Source: an uncultured Eubacteriales bacterium
GTDB taxonomy: Bacteria > Bacillota > Clostridia > Christensenellales > Pumilibacteraceae
Length of the DNA: 24,817 nucleotides
NCBI GenBank assembly: GCA_900553005.1
Contig: USBU01000003.1
Span: 1-24,817, forward strand
Direction of reading: 5' to 3'
Positions within the stretch are counted from its first letter, which is position 1; each line of letters begins with the position of its first letter. Position numbers and translations under genes: made by a program. Below are positions 14,523 through 22,374 of the stretch, in pieces. The notes beneath the pieces are model-generated. The model had not been told where the DNA came from and searched no databases. It was given only the letters and a program-made list of their open reading frames with translations.

Positions 14523-16722
14523 CTTCCCCTCCCGAAAATAACAGCGCGGTATCCCTTTGAGCATCGCGTATAAAGCCGCTTAAAAGCGAATATCTGGCCG
14601 CCACGTAATTATTGTCGACCATATATCTGATGCGGGATCTATCGCCTATCATGACGACAAGCTTTTTTGCGCGCGTAATCGCAGTGTATAAAAGATTCCT
14701 CGTCATAATCATAGGACCGCCCGACGTTACGGGCAGAATAACGGCGTCGAATTCGCTGCCCTGGCTTTTATGCACCGTTATCGCGTAAGCCAGCACCAAC
14801 TGATTATAAATATCGGGCGTATAAACCGCAACGCGGCCGTCCTCGAACTCCACTGTCATATCGCCGCGGCCGGAATTGACCTCTCGTATAGTGCCTATAT
14901 CGCCGTTATACACGCCTGCGCCTTCGCGGAAAGTATAGCCTGACGCCATCTTCCATTCGAGATCATAATTATTTACGATGTGCATTACCTTATCGCCCTC
15001 GCGGTAAACGTAATCCTCGTCCTCAACCCAGCCTCCGCCCGAGTCGGGGTTAAGCCGCCTTTGCAGCAGGCGGTTGATACTGATTGCTCCGGCTGCGCCG
15101 TTTTTCATCGGACACAGGACCTGAACGCGATCGGCGGTAACGCCTATAAATTTAGCGGCACGTTCAACCATATCGACGGTTTTGGCGGCAATTTTTTCAG
15201 GCTCCTTTACCTCGAGATAATAAAAGTCGCGGTTTTTATCGTCAAGCACAGGCATTTCGCCGCGGTTTACGGCATGAGCATTGGTAACGATAAGGCTTTC
15301 CTCCGCCTGACGGTAAATCTGACTGAGCTGCACCGACTTTACCGCGCCGGATCGCATAATATCCGCCAGCACGTTGCCGGCGCCTACGCTTGGAAGCTGA
15401 TCCTTATCGCCGACGAGCACCAATTTTACGCCGGCGGGAATCTTTTTTAAAAGCGCCTCGAACAGAAAAATATCAACCATGGAAAACTCGTCCACGATAA
15501 TCGCGTCCGCCGCCAGATTTTCTCCGCTGGTCATATCCGAGCCGAACCTGCACGCCCTGTGAATGGTACTTGCGTCCCGACCGGTAGCCTCGCTCATTCT
15601 TTTTGCCGCGCGGCCCGTGGGAGCCATAAGCAACACAGTCTTGCCAAGCTTTTCAAACAGCTCTATAATACATTTTATGATCGTCGTTTTACCTGTACCG
15701 GGACCGCCGGTAATGAGCGTGACTCCGCTTTTAACGCAAGCGACGACCGCTTCCTTCTGCATGGCGTGCAGAGTTATTCCGTTTATTTTTTCATACGACT
15801 CGATATCCCCGGAAACATCGTAAACGGCAGAATCCGCGCTGACTATGAGTCGCGTCAAAAGAACGGCAGCATTTTTCTCAGTACGGAAAACTCCGGGAAG
15901 GGCAAGCGCCTCCTCCTGCCCGACAGAGGTAAGCTTGAGCCGATGCTCCAAAATAAGCGAATCGGCTACCGAACGTACAAGCGCCTCGTTCACGTCAAGA
16001 AGTCCTGCCGCCTCCGCCGCAGCGTCATTAAAGGGATAACACGTGTTGCCGCCCTGCCTAACGCTTTCCTTTAATGTATATATCAGTCCGGCGGATACCC
16101 GAAAAGCGCTGTCACGCGCTATTCCGGTTTTTGCCGCAATTTTATCCGCGGTAATAAAGCCTATGCCGTCAACGTCCTCTATCAGCAAATATGGATTTTT
16201 CCTGACCGTTTCCGCGGTATCCTTGCCGTAAACCTTATAGATTCTCATGGCCGTGCCAAGCGGAATATCAAAAGCTTGCAGCGTCATGACCGCATCCTGC
16301 ATATCTTTGATTTCTCCGTAGGCTTTGGCGATATCCTCAGCCTTCGACGCGGAAATTCCGCGCACGGCGGCCAGCTTAGAGGGATTTTTTTCTATAACCG
16401 AAAAGGTGTCTTCTCCGAAAACCGAAACTATGCGCAGCGCCAATGCCGGGCCTATGCCGCGTATCAGTCCGCTGCCGAGATACCTGACGATGCCGTCTAT
16501 GCCCGAAGGCTTTTCGATATCGCAGCGCTCGGTTTTAAACTGCCTGCCGTATTTTTTGTGAACAACCCAGCCGCCCTCCAGCACAACCGTCTGTCCCTCC
16601 ACCACGGGCGGAAAAACGCCCGTTGCTATAACGGGTTCTCCCTCAACGTCCAGCACTGCTATCGTGAAACCGTTTTCCTCGTTGCGAAAGCGGATCTCGT
16701 CTATGTCGCCCTTAAGCGTCAC
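14509..16722 (-). CDS. recD2: RecD2-type ATP-dependent DNA helicase
   Basis: This 737-residue SF1B helicase unwinds DNA 5' to 3' in bacteria lacking RecBCD partners and acts in repair. The N-terminal region has the OB-like strands typical of RecD2, followed by helix-hairpin-helix-like repeats (GIGPALALRI, VRGISASKAEDI, VDGIGFITADKIA). Walker A is GGPGTGKTT at 339-347 and Walker B is DEFSMVD at 411-417. Motif III (VLVGDKDQLPSVGAG) and the C-terminal motif VHKSQGSEFD are both present. The start is a GTG at 16722 that overlaps the metK stop (GTGA), so translation is coupled to metK. The 3' end overlaps the YacL-like gene by 14 nt. Length matches the family (about 730-800). Confidence 0.93.
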   Translation of the reverse strand: MTLKGDIDEIRFRNEENGFTIAVLDVEGEPVIATGVFPPVVEGQTVVLEGGWVVHKKYGRQFKTERCDIEKPSGIDGIVRYLGSGLIRGIGPALALRIVSVFGEDTFSVIEKNPSKLAAVRGISASKAEDIAKAYGEIKDMQDAVMTLQAFDIPLGTAMRIYKVYGKDTAETVRKNPYLLIEDVDGIGFITADKIAAKTGIARDSAFRVSAGLIYTLKESVRQGGNTCYPFNDAAAEAAGLLDVNEALVRSVADSLILEHRLKLTSVGQEEALALPGVFRTEKNAAVLLTRLIVSADSAVYDVSGDIESYEKINGITLHAMQKEAVVACVKSGVTLITGGPGTGKTTIIKCIIELFEKLGKTVLLMAPTGRAAKRMSEATGRDASTIHRACRFGSDMTSGENLAADAIIVDEFSMVDIFLFEALLKKIPAGVKLVLVGDKDQLPSVGAGNVLADIMRSGAVKSVQLSQIYRQAEESLIVTNAHAVNRGEMPVLDDKNRDFYYLEVKEPEKIAAKTVDMVERAAKFIGVTADRVQVLCPMKNGAAGAISINRLLQRRLNPDSGGGWVEDEDYVYREGDKVMHIVNNYDLEWKMASGYTFREGAGVYNGDIGTIREVNSGRGDMTVEFEDGRVAVYTPDIYNQLVLAYAITVHKSQGSEFDAVILPVTSGGPMIMTRNLLYTAITRAKKLVVMIGDRSRIRYMVDNNYVAARYSLLSGFIRDAQRDTALLFSGGEDEGA

Positions 16723-17900
16723 TTAAGCACAGCCTCTTTAAGTTTGTCCGCCATATCGGTTTTTTCCCAAGCAAATTCCGGATTGCCGAAATGTCCGTAA
16801 TTAGACGTAGCAGAATAAACCGGCTTTTTCAGATCCAGCTGACGGATAATACTGTACGGACGGAAATCGAACACCTTAAGTATCGCATCCTCTATTGCGC
16901 TGTCGGAATATCGAGACGTGCCGAAAGTGTTGACGCAAAGCGAAACAGGCTCGGCCTTGCCGATAGCATACGCGACCTGAAGCTGACATTTATCGGCCAG
17001 TCCAGCCGCAACAACGTTTTTGCAAACGTAACGCGCATAATAGCACGCCGAGCGATCCACCTTAGTCGGATCCTTGCCGCTGAACGAGCCTCCGCCGTGA
17101 GGGCACATTCCGCCGTAAGTATCGACTATAAGCTTTCTGCCCGTCAGCCCGCTGTCTCCCTGCGGGCCGCCGATTACAAATTGACCGGTGGGGTTTATAT
17201 AATATTTGGTTTCGGCGGTCAGCCACTTATCGGTGACTACCGGCTTTATTATTTTTTCGACGATATCTCTTTCAAGAGTTTCGTGCTTGACTCCCGGATT
17301 ATGCTGAGCCGATACGACGACCGTATCCACATACGCCGGCACGCCGTCGGCATACGCCACGGTGACCTGAGCCTTTCCGTCCGGACGGAGATAACCTATT
17401 TCTCCGGATTTACGCGCCTCGCTGAGTCTTTTGGTAAGCTTGTGCGCAAGAGTAATTGGCAGGGGCATAAGCTCCTCAGTCTCACGACAGGCATAGCCGA
17501 ACATCATGCCCTGATCGCCCGCGCCCGTCTCCAAAGCAGCGTCTCCGCCATCCTTGTATTCCAGCGCCTTATTTACGCCCATCGCTATATCAGGCGACTG
17601 CTCGTCTATGCTGGTAACGACTGCGCAGGTCTTGTAGTCGAATCCGTATGCGGCGTCCGTATAGCCGATTTCCTTTACCGTATCCCTTACGATTTTGGGT
17701 ATGTCTATATATCCTTCCGTGGTAAACTCACCCATAACCATTACAAGCCCGGTGGTACAGCAAACCTCGCACGCGATACGGCTGTCGGGATCAAGAGCGA
17801 TAGCCGCGTCAAGTACGGAATCGGCAATACGGTCGCATACCTTATCGGGATGTCCTTCGGTAACTGACTCGCTGGAAAACAGAACAACATTTTTATCCAT
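16719..17900 (-). CDS. metK: S-adenosylmethionine synthetase
   Basis: This 393-residue enzyme makes S-adenosylmethionine from methionine and ATP in the cytosol. Family landmarks are SVTEGHPDK at 12-20, GAGDQGMMFGYA, the P-loop-like GGGSFSGKDPTKVDRSA and the closing SNYGHFG. Length is standard. A GAGGA site 6 nt upstream (17907-17911) supports the ATG at 17900. It is the first gene of the long minus-strand operon. It has a consensus promoter about 100 nt upstream and a long imperfect hairpin in its leader, which may regulate it. The stop overlaps the recD2 start. Confidence 0.98.
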   Translation of the reverse strand: MDKNVVLFSSESVTEGHPDKVCDRIADSVLDAAIALDPDSRIACEVCCTTGLVMVMGEFTTEGYIDIPKIVRDTVKEIGYTDAAYGFDYKTCAVVTSIDEQSPDIAMGVNKALEYKDGGDAALETGAGDQGMMFGYACRETEELMPLPITLAHKLTKRLSEARKSGEIGYLRPDGKAQVTVAYADGVPAYVDTVVVSAQHNPGVKHETLERDIVEKIIKPVVTDKWLTAETKYYINPTGQFVIGGPQGDSGLTGRKLIVDTYGGMCPHGGGSFSGKDPTKVDRSACYYARYVCKNVVAAGLADKCQLQVAYAIGKAEPVSLCVNTFGTSRYSDSAIEDAILKVFDFRPYSIIRQLDLKKPVYSATSNYGHFGNPEFAWEKTDMADKLKEAVLK

Positions 17901-17929
17901 AGTGCTTCCTCTTTTTCAAACGCGGCAAA

Positions 17930-17983
17930 CGATCGAAAGGCCGCCGCGAAAGTATTTTTATCAGCCGGCGGCAAATCGAATCG
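17930..17983 (-). promoter_or_regulatory. Long hairpin in the metK 5' leader, candidate riboregulator
   Basis: In the RNA (minus strand) CGATTCGA (17983-17976) pairs with TCGATCG (17936-17930) with one bulged T, and GCCGCCG (17972-17966) pairs perfectly with CGGCGGC (17946-17940). The two stems are separated by a 3x3 internal loop, and the terminal loop is 19 nt. It lies between the transcription start (about 17999) and the Shine-Dalgarno site. metK leaders in Firmicutes often carry SAM riboswitches, but I do not recognise a SAM-I or SMK core here. Confidence 0.5.
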
Positions 17984-18005
17984 GCCTGTCCGGTCATACC
18001 GAAAT

Positions 18006-18034
18006 ATTGTACCACGAGCGCGCCCTATTGTCAA
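18006..18034 (-). promoter_or_regulatory. metK operon promoter
   Basis: On the minus strand TTGACA (18034-18029) and TACAAT (18011-18006) are exactly 17 nt apart. The predicted start near 17999 gives a leader of about 100 nt before metK. It should drive metK, recD2 and the YacL-like gene, and possibly read through to alaS. Confidence 0.85.
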
Positions 18035-18135
18035 TCGGAACAAGGTTTGCAAACGGTTTTGTTTAAGACTAAGCGTACAGTCATCTGCCTGCGCGCCGGA
18101 AATTACGCTTTACTTTAACCCACGATACGGCGCCA

Positions 18136-18164
18136 TTGCTCAGTCAGCTAAAAAAAACTATAAA
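18136..18164 (+). promoter_or_regulatory. Candidate promoter of the bofA-like gene
   Basis: TTGCTC at 18136-18141 and TATAAA at 18159-18164 have a 17-nt spacer. Start near 18171 gives an ~80-nt leader. Around and after the start are small stems: CTCGG/CCGAG (18168-18172 with 18186-18190), then GCCG/CGGC (18190-18193 with 18220-18223) enclosing GCTTT/AAAGC (18203-18207 with 18212-18216). The first stem includes bases before the predicted start, so it may not form in RNA. The promoter is divergent from metK. Confidence 0.5.
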
Positions 18165-18253
18165 CGCCTCGGAAAGTTTTGCCGTCCGAGCCGGGCGGAA
18201 GAGCTTTCATAAAAGCCTGCGGCAATGAATAAACATAACACGAGGGACAAACC

Positions 18254-18508
18254 ATGGAAATTTTTGAACTGACGCTATCTTTTGTCATAGGGTTTCTTAT
18301 AACAGCGCTGCTCGGCAGCCTTTTTTCGCTAAAAACAAAGGGACTTTTCAGACTGCTTTTAAATTCTTTGGCCGGAGCGGCCGCGCTGCTCCTGCTGTCG
18401 CTGTTTAAAATCGCCGTTTTGCCTGTCAATCCATTAAGCGCGCTTATCGTGGGGGCGCTGGGAGCGCCCGGGCTGGTCGCAGTTTGGCTTATAACCGTTT
18501 TTCTGTGA
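18254..18508 (+). CDS. BofA-family membrane protein
   Basis: This 84-residue protein has three hydrophobic segments (about 5-26, 32-52 and 61-83). It matches the BofA family by its size and by the LLNSLAGAAALLLL and PVNPLSALIVGALGAPGLVAV stretches, where the NP...GxLGxPG pattern is the family signature. In Bacillus, BofA holds the SpoIVFB protease inactive to time pro-sigma-K processing in the mother cell. Short BofA relatives also occur in Clostridia, including species whose sporulation is unproven. GAGGG 7 nt upstream supports the start. It stands alone between metK and proS, with no other sporulation gene in the window. Family assignment is likely; role in sporulation is an inference. Confidence 0.78.
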   Translation: MEIFELTLSFVIGFLITALLGSLFSLKTKGLFRLLLNSLAGAAALLLLSLFKIAVLPVNPLSALIVGALGAPGLVAVWLITVFL

Positions 18509-18526
18509 ATAATCCCCTTTGTCCGT

Positions 18527-18555
18527 TTGACATAAACCGCCTTAAAGGTTATAAT
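18527..18555 (+). promoter_or_regulatory. proS promoter
   Basis: A fully consensus promoter: TTGACA at 18527-18532, a 17-nt spacer and TATAAT at 18550-18555. Start near 18562 gives a leader of about 22 nt with GGAG at 18572-18575, 8 nt before the ATG. No room for a T-box leader. Confidence 0.9.
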
Positions 18556-18583
18556 AATTCCATATCAATTCGGAGCGTCGAGC

Positions 18584-20023
18584 ATGGCTAAAGAAAAGGA
18601 ATTTGTCAGGGAAATAGCGGATATCGAAACGGATTTCGCGCAATGGTACACGGACGTGGTAACAAAAACGGAGCTGGTCGATTACGGTCCCGTCAAGGGC
18701 ACGATGGTAATACGTCCATACGGATACGCGATTTGGGAAAACATACAAAAAGAACTGGACGCGCGATTTAAAGCTACAGGACACAGCAACGCATATTTTC
18801 CGCTGCTGATACCGTACAGCTATCTGATGAAGGAAGCCGAGCACGTCGAGGGATTTGCTCCCGAGGTGGCCGTAGTAACGCATGCAGGCGGCGCGGAGCT
18901 GAGCGAAAAGCTTGTAATCCGTCCGACAAGCGAAACGGTCATCTGCCAGATGTATTCCAAATGGGTGCAGTCCTACCGCGATCTGCCAATGCTTATAAAC
19001 CAGTGGGCAAACGTAATGCGCTGGGAAAAGACCACCCGGCCGTTTCTCCGTACCTCAGAATTTTTATGGCAGGAAGGTCACACTCTGCATGCCACCGAGG
19101 AGGAGGCCGAGGAGGAAACGCTTAAAATGCTGCACGTTTACGAGGAATTTGCCAAAAACGTGCTGGCAATGCCCGTTTTGATAGGACAAAAATCAGAAAA
19201 GGAAAAATTTGCCGGCGCTAAAGCCACCTACTCTATGGAAGCAATGATGCAGGACGGCAAAAGTCTGCAGGCGGGCACGACTCACTATTTCGGCACCAAT
19301 TTTTCTGAAGCGTTCGACATTAAATTCCTGGATAAAGACGGCTCGCATAAAAACCCGTATCAGACATCATGGGGCGTATCCACCAGGCTTATCGGCGCAA
19401 TCATTATGGCGCACGGCGACCAAAGAGGCCTTTGCCTGCCTCCCTACGTCGCTCCTATACAGGCAGTAATCATCCCCATAGCAGCGTTTAAGGGCGGCGT
19501 TACCGAAAAGGCGCGCGAGCTTTACGATAAGCTTACGGCAGCCGGGATACGGGTGAAGTTGGACGAAAGCGACGCAAGTCCCGGTTGGAAATTCAACGAA
19601 TACGAAATGAAAGGCGTACCGCTGCGTATAGAAATCGGTCCGCGCGACATAGAAAACGGGGCCGTAACCTGTTCGCGCCGCGATAAAACGGGGGGAAAAT
19701 TCTCACTGCCGCTGATCGGCATTGAAAACGAGCTGCCTAAACTGCTGAAAGACATACACGACAACATGTACGCAAAAGCGTCGGCATTTATGAATTCGCA
19801 CATAAAAACCGTTCAAAACGCCGACGAACTGAAGGAAGCCGTTGACAGCGGAAACTTTGCACTCGGTATGTGGTGCGGCTGCCGCGAATGCGAGGATAAG
19901 CTGAAGGCGGACATGCAGATCACGACGCGCAATATGCCTTTCGATCAAACGCCCGTCGGAGACAGGTGCGCAGTATGTGGAAAGCCGGCCAAAAAGAAAA
20001 TTTATTTCGGCCGGGCATATTGA
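18584..20023 (+). CDS. proS: Proline--tRNA ligase, archaeal/eukaryotic-type (short form)
   Basis: This 479-residue class II synthetase charges tRNA-Pro. It is the short ProRS type without the ~180-residue editing insertion found in E. coli-like enzymes (about 570 residues). Motif 1 lies around VIRPYGYAIWENIQ and SNAYFPLLIPYS, RPTSET and MRWEKTTRPFLRTSEFLWQEGHT cover motif 2, and GVSTRLIGAIIMAHGDQRGLCLPP covers motif 3. The C-terminal extension has four cysteines (CGCREC and CAVCG) resembling the zinc domain of this type, and the protein ends in Tyr, as archaeal-type ProRS typically does. Because the cis-editing domain is absent, mischarged Ala-tRNA-Pro would need a free-standing editor such as YbaK or ProX. 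It is monocistronic by its own promoter and a downstream terminator. Confidence 0.96.
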   Translation: MAKEKEFVREIADIETDFAQWYTDVVTKTELVDYGPVKGTMVIRPYGYAIWENIQKELDARFKATGHSNAYFPLLIPYSYLMKEAEHVEGFAPEVAVVTHAGGAELSEKLVIRPTSETVICQMYSKWVQSYRDLPMLINQWANVMRWEKTTRPFLRTSEFLWQEGHTLHATEEEAEEETLKMLHVYEEFAKNVLAMPVLIGQKSEKEKFAGAKATYSMEAMMQDGKSLQAGTTHYFGTNFSEAFDIKFLDKDGSHKNPYQTSWGVSTRLIGAIIMAHGDQRGLCLPPYVAPIQAVIIPIAAFKGGVTEKARELYDKLTAAGIRVKLDESDASPGWKFNEYEMKGVPLRIEIGPRDIENGAVTCSRRDKTGGKFSLPLIGIENELPKLLKDIHDNMYAKASAFMNSHIKTVQNADELKEAVDSGNFALGMWCGCRECEDKLKADMQITTRNMPFDQTPVGDRCAVCGKPAKKKIYFGRAY

Positions 20024-20065
20024 CCAAAGGCGTAAAATTTTGGCCTGAATAAAAGTAAATTTTGC

Positions 20066-20094
20066 TTGTAAAACCGCGTAAAATGCTATATTAT
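20066..20094 (+). promoter_or_regulatory. Candidate promoter of the beta-helix gene, nested in a terminator
   Basis: TTGTAA at 20066-20071 and TATTAT at 20089-20094 are 17 nt apart; an overlapping pair (TTGCTT 20062, TATATT 20087) has a 19-nt gap. The -10 lies inside the loop of the proS terminator, so a transcript starting near 20101 would lack the left arm and escape termination. Confidence 0.5.
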
Positions 20095-20119
20095 TATGGC
20101 ATAAGGCGCGGTTTTTTTA
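20070..20119 (+). terminator. proS terminator
   Basis: AAAACCGCG at 20070-20078 pairs with CGCGGTTTT at 20107-20115, with an inner ATGC/GCAT stem (20083-20086 with 20099-20102), and runs straight into seven T residues (20112-20118). It begins 46 nt after the proS stop. The loop is long for an intrinsic terminator but the GC stem plus T-run is convincing. Confidence 0.7.
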
Positions 20120-20146
20120 TAAATGCGTCTGACGGAGGGTGAAAAT

Positions 20147-21274
20147 ATGACGGACATAACCGTTTACGGAGCAAAAGGCGACGGCGTTACCGATTGCTCT
20201 CCCGCGCTTAAAGAAGCGCTTAAAAACGAAAAAGAAATTTACCTGCCCGAGGGGCGTTACAAAATAACCGAGGAGCTGAGGCTTCCGTCCGGTACAAAGC
20301 TGACGGCGCATAAAAACGCGACAATATTTTGCGCGGACGGTTGTTTCACCGCCAAGGGCAGCCGCGCAATGGTTACAAACGACGACTACGAAAACGGCAA
20401 CAGCGACATTTGCATCGAAGGAGGCATATGGGACGGTAACAATACCGCCAATCCTCGCACAGAGGGATGGCGTAACGGCCCGTCTCAAGGACTGCTTTTC
20501 AGTTTTTTCAACGTGCGTGGACTTACTATTAAGAATCTGACGGCAAAGGACTCGGAATCCTATCATTTCCGGTTGGGAAAAACCTCCGACTTTTTGATAG
20601 AAAATATCGTTATATACGACACGGCCTTTACTACTTGCCAGGACGGTTTTCATATAGGAGGCGGCAGCCGAGGCGGAATCATACGCGGAATAAGAGCGGA
20701 AAAAGGCAGCACCAACGACGACCTCATCGCATTTAACGCCGACGACGCCAACTGGTACTGCCATAACTGGGGCATGATCGACGCTCCCATATCCGATATG
20801 CTTGTCGAGGACGTTTACGCCGAAGACTGCTGGACGGCAATCAGGCTTTTAAGCGTGAAAAGCGAAATACGCAATATTACAATACGCAACGTCACGGCCG
20901 GCGTGCGCGAAATGGGGATAAACCTGGATAACACCAGATACGCGGGAGACTTGATTTTCAATCCTGACGAATATCCCGACGGCGTCGGCAACCTGAACAA
21001 CGTCCACTTTGAAGATATCACCTTTTGGCGGACTTCCGAACGCACAAAGCCGCTTGTCGTAGCGGAAAGCAACGGTAAAAATATAATATATTCGCGCATA
21101 AAGAGACTGAGAAAGCTTGAACCGAAAAACGAAATGCCGACATTCCGATTCAGTCACCTTGCAGAAAGCGAGCTGTCCTTGAACGGCAAAAACATCCGTA
21201 TTCCTGCAGATAGCGAATTTATACTCGACTGCGACGAGGCAAACGAAATTATTCTTAACAAATCGGAAAAATAA
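20147..21274 (+). CDS. Right-handed beta-helix protein, GH28/pectate-lyase superfamily-like
   Basis: This 375-residue protein starts with DITVYGAKGDGVTD, the entry motif of pectate-lyase-superfamily beta-helix proteins (polygalacturonase/rhamnogalacturonase relatives). Repeated short rungs follow (GGIWDG, VRGLTIKNLTAKDS, FLIENIVIYDT, GGIIRGIRAEKGS). The segment NDDLIAFNADD at about residue 195 sits where GH28 enzymes keep their catalytic aspartates, so hydrolysis of a uronic-acid or rhamnose-containing oligosaccharide is plausible. There is no signal peptide, so it should be intracellular. The start is the ATG at 20147, preceded by GGAGG at 20134-20138 (8-nt spacer); an upstream in-frame start at 20123 is unlikely. 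The GH43 gene follows after about 100 nt. Fold is well supported; substrate is not. Confidence 0.8.
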   Translation: MTDITVYGAKGDGVTDCSPALKEALKNEKEIYLPEGRYKITEELRLPSGTKLTAHKNATIFCADGCFTAKGSRAMVTNDDYENGNSDICIEGGIWDGNNTANPRTEGWRNGPSQGLLFSFFNVRGLTIKNLTAKDSESYHFRLGKTSDFLIENIVIYDTAFTTCQDGFHIGGGSRGGIIRGIRAEKGSTNDDLIAFNADDANWYCHNWGMIDAPISDMLVEDVYAEDCWTAIRLLSVKSEIRNITIRNVTAGVREMGINLDNTRYAGDLIFNPDEYPDGVGNLNNVHFEDITFWRTSERTKPLVVAESNGKNIIYSRIKRLRKLEPKNEMPTFRFSHLAESELSLNGKNIRIPADSEFILDCDEANEIILNKSEK

Positions 21275-21307
21275 GAAAAAATTTACCTGATTTTTACGCC
21301 GTAAGCG

Positions 21308-21336
21308 TTGACTGAAGCAGCGGCTTATGTTACACT
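21308..21336 (+). promoter_or_regulatory. GH43 gene promoter
   Basis: TTGACT at 21308-21313 and TACACT at 21331-21336 with a 17-nt spacer. Start near 21343 falls inside a perfect palindrome (21336-21347), an arrangement typical of a repressed promoter. Confidence 0.6.
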
Positions 21337-21347
21337 TGTCGTGACAA
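21336..21347. promoter_or_regulatory. Palindromic operator candidate at the GH43 start site
   Basis: TTGTC-GT-GACAA is a perfect 5-bp inverted repeat overlapping the last base of the -10 box and the predicted transcription start. A further CGACAAG half-site occurs at 21360-21366, in inverted orientation to CTTGTCG at 21335-21341 and touching the Shine-Dalgarno site. This suits a repressor responding to the glycan substrate; the repressor is not in the window. Confidence 0.5.
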
Positions 21348-21376
21348 ATCGGATTACCGCGACAAGGAGTTTTATA

Positions 21377-22342
21377 ATGGTAAAAATTCGTAATCCTCTG
21401 AACGAAAACTGGGAAGCGCCCGATCCGTTTATGACTTACTGCGCCGAAACAGGCTATTATTACGCGCTGTTCACCCGCGGAAAGGACGTAGCGATATTCA
21501 GAAGCCGCCATGCCGGAAATATACTCAAAGACGACGACTTCAGAATAATTTTCACGTCAGGAGAAAACGGAATCTATCCGCCGATCTGGGCGCCGGAATT
21601 ACATAAGGCTCCCAACGGAAAATATTACGTTTACACAAGCTGCCGGCTTGATCCCGACAATCATGAAAAACGGCTTTTCGTACTGGAATCGCTTAAAAGC
21701 GATCCGTTTGAAGGATTCGGCTTCAAGGCGGTGCTTGACGAAAATATGTACGCCATAGATCCCACCGTCCATACCCTGCAAGACGGCAGACAGCTTATCT
21801 GCTACTCCAGAGTACGAAAGGACGGCGTTCAGATTTTGGAGCTGTGCGAACTTATAAAGCCCTATGTTCTCGGAAAACGGCGCGCGGAAATCGCGGAGCC
21901 TGAGTTCGACTGGGAAAAAGTGCCGCCATACGACGGCAAAAGCGCAATAAACGAGGGCGCATTCTTTTTGGAAAATATGGGACGGCTGTTTATAATATAT
22001 TCCGCAAACGGCTGTTTTTCAGACGAATATTGTTTGGGCATAATCGAATACACGGGCGGAGATATCCTCAGCCCCGACAACTGGCACAAGCACGACAGAC
22101 CGATCTTAGTAAAAGGACAGGACTCCTTCGGACCGGGACACGCCTCGTTTTTCCGCTCGCCCGACGGCAAAGAGATTTGGTGCGCCTATCACTCCATGAA
22201 GGAAAGCAACGCGGACGCGCACCCGGTTCCCAGATACATGAACATACAAAAAATCGATTTTGACGAAACCGGCTTTCCGATAACGGCAGAGGCGGTTTCC
22301 GAATCGACCGTTCTACCACCTCCCTCCGGCGAGGAAGAATGA
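21377..22342 (+). CDS. Glycoside hydrolase family 43 enzyme
   Basis: This 321-residue five-bladed beta-propeller enzyme is most likely a beta-xylosidase, alpha-L-arabinofuranosidase or related exo-enzyme. GH43 catalytic residues are in the expected order: Asp16 in APDPFM (base), Asp128 in AIDPTVH (pKa modulator) and Glu193 in INEGAF (acid). The IWAPELHK block around residue 70 is also diagnostic. No signal peptide or carbohydrate-binding module is seen, so imported oligosaccharides are the likely substrate. The start is the ATG at 21377, with AAGGAG at 21364-21369 (7-nt spacer); the reading frame extends upstream to 21308, but that part overlaps the promoter. The methylglyoxal synthase gene starts 32 nt after its stop. 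Its promoter carries a palindromic operator candidate. Confidence 0.92.
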   Translation: MVKIRNPLNENWEAPDPFMTYCAETGYYYALFTRGKDVAIFRSRHAGNILKDDDFRIIFTSGENGIYPPIWAPELHKAPNGKYYVYTSCRLDPDNHEKRLFVLESLKSDPFEGFGFKAVLDENMYAIDPTVHTLQDGRQLICYSRVRKDGVQILELCELIKPYVLGKRRAEIAEPEFDWEKVPPYDGKSAINEGAFFLENMGRLFIIYSANGCFSDEYCLGIIEYTGGDILSPDNWHKHDRPILVKGQDSFGPGHASFFRSPDGKEIWCAYHSMKESNADAHPVPRYMNIQKIDFDETGFPITAEAVSESTVLPPPSGEEE

Positions 22343-22374
22343 ACCGGCAAAAAACGCACCTAAAGGAGAAAGCA

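Noticed and set aside
17901..18005. Known SAM-I riboswitch upstream of metK
   Set aside because: The characteristic SAM-I core and four-way junction are not visible. Kept only as an unassigned structured leader.
18161..18253. SRP (4.5S) or RNase P RNA fragment upstream of the bofA-like gene, suggested by a GGAAG-containing stretch
   Set aside because: The conserved SRP core (GGAAG-AGCA-type asymmetric loops) and RNase P cores are not present; only small local stems form.
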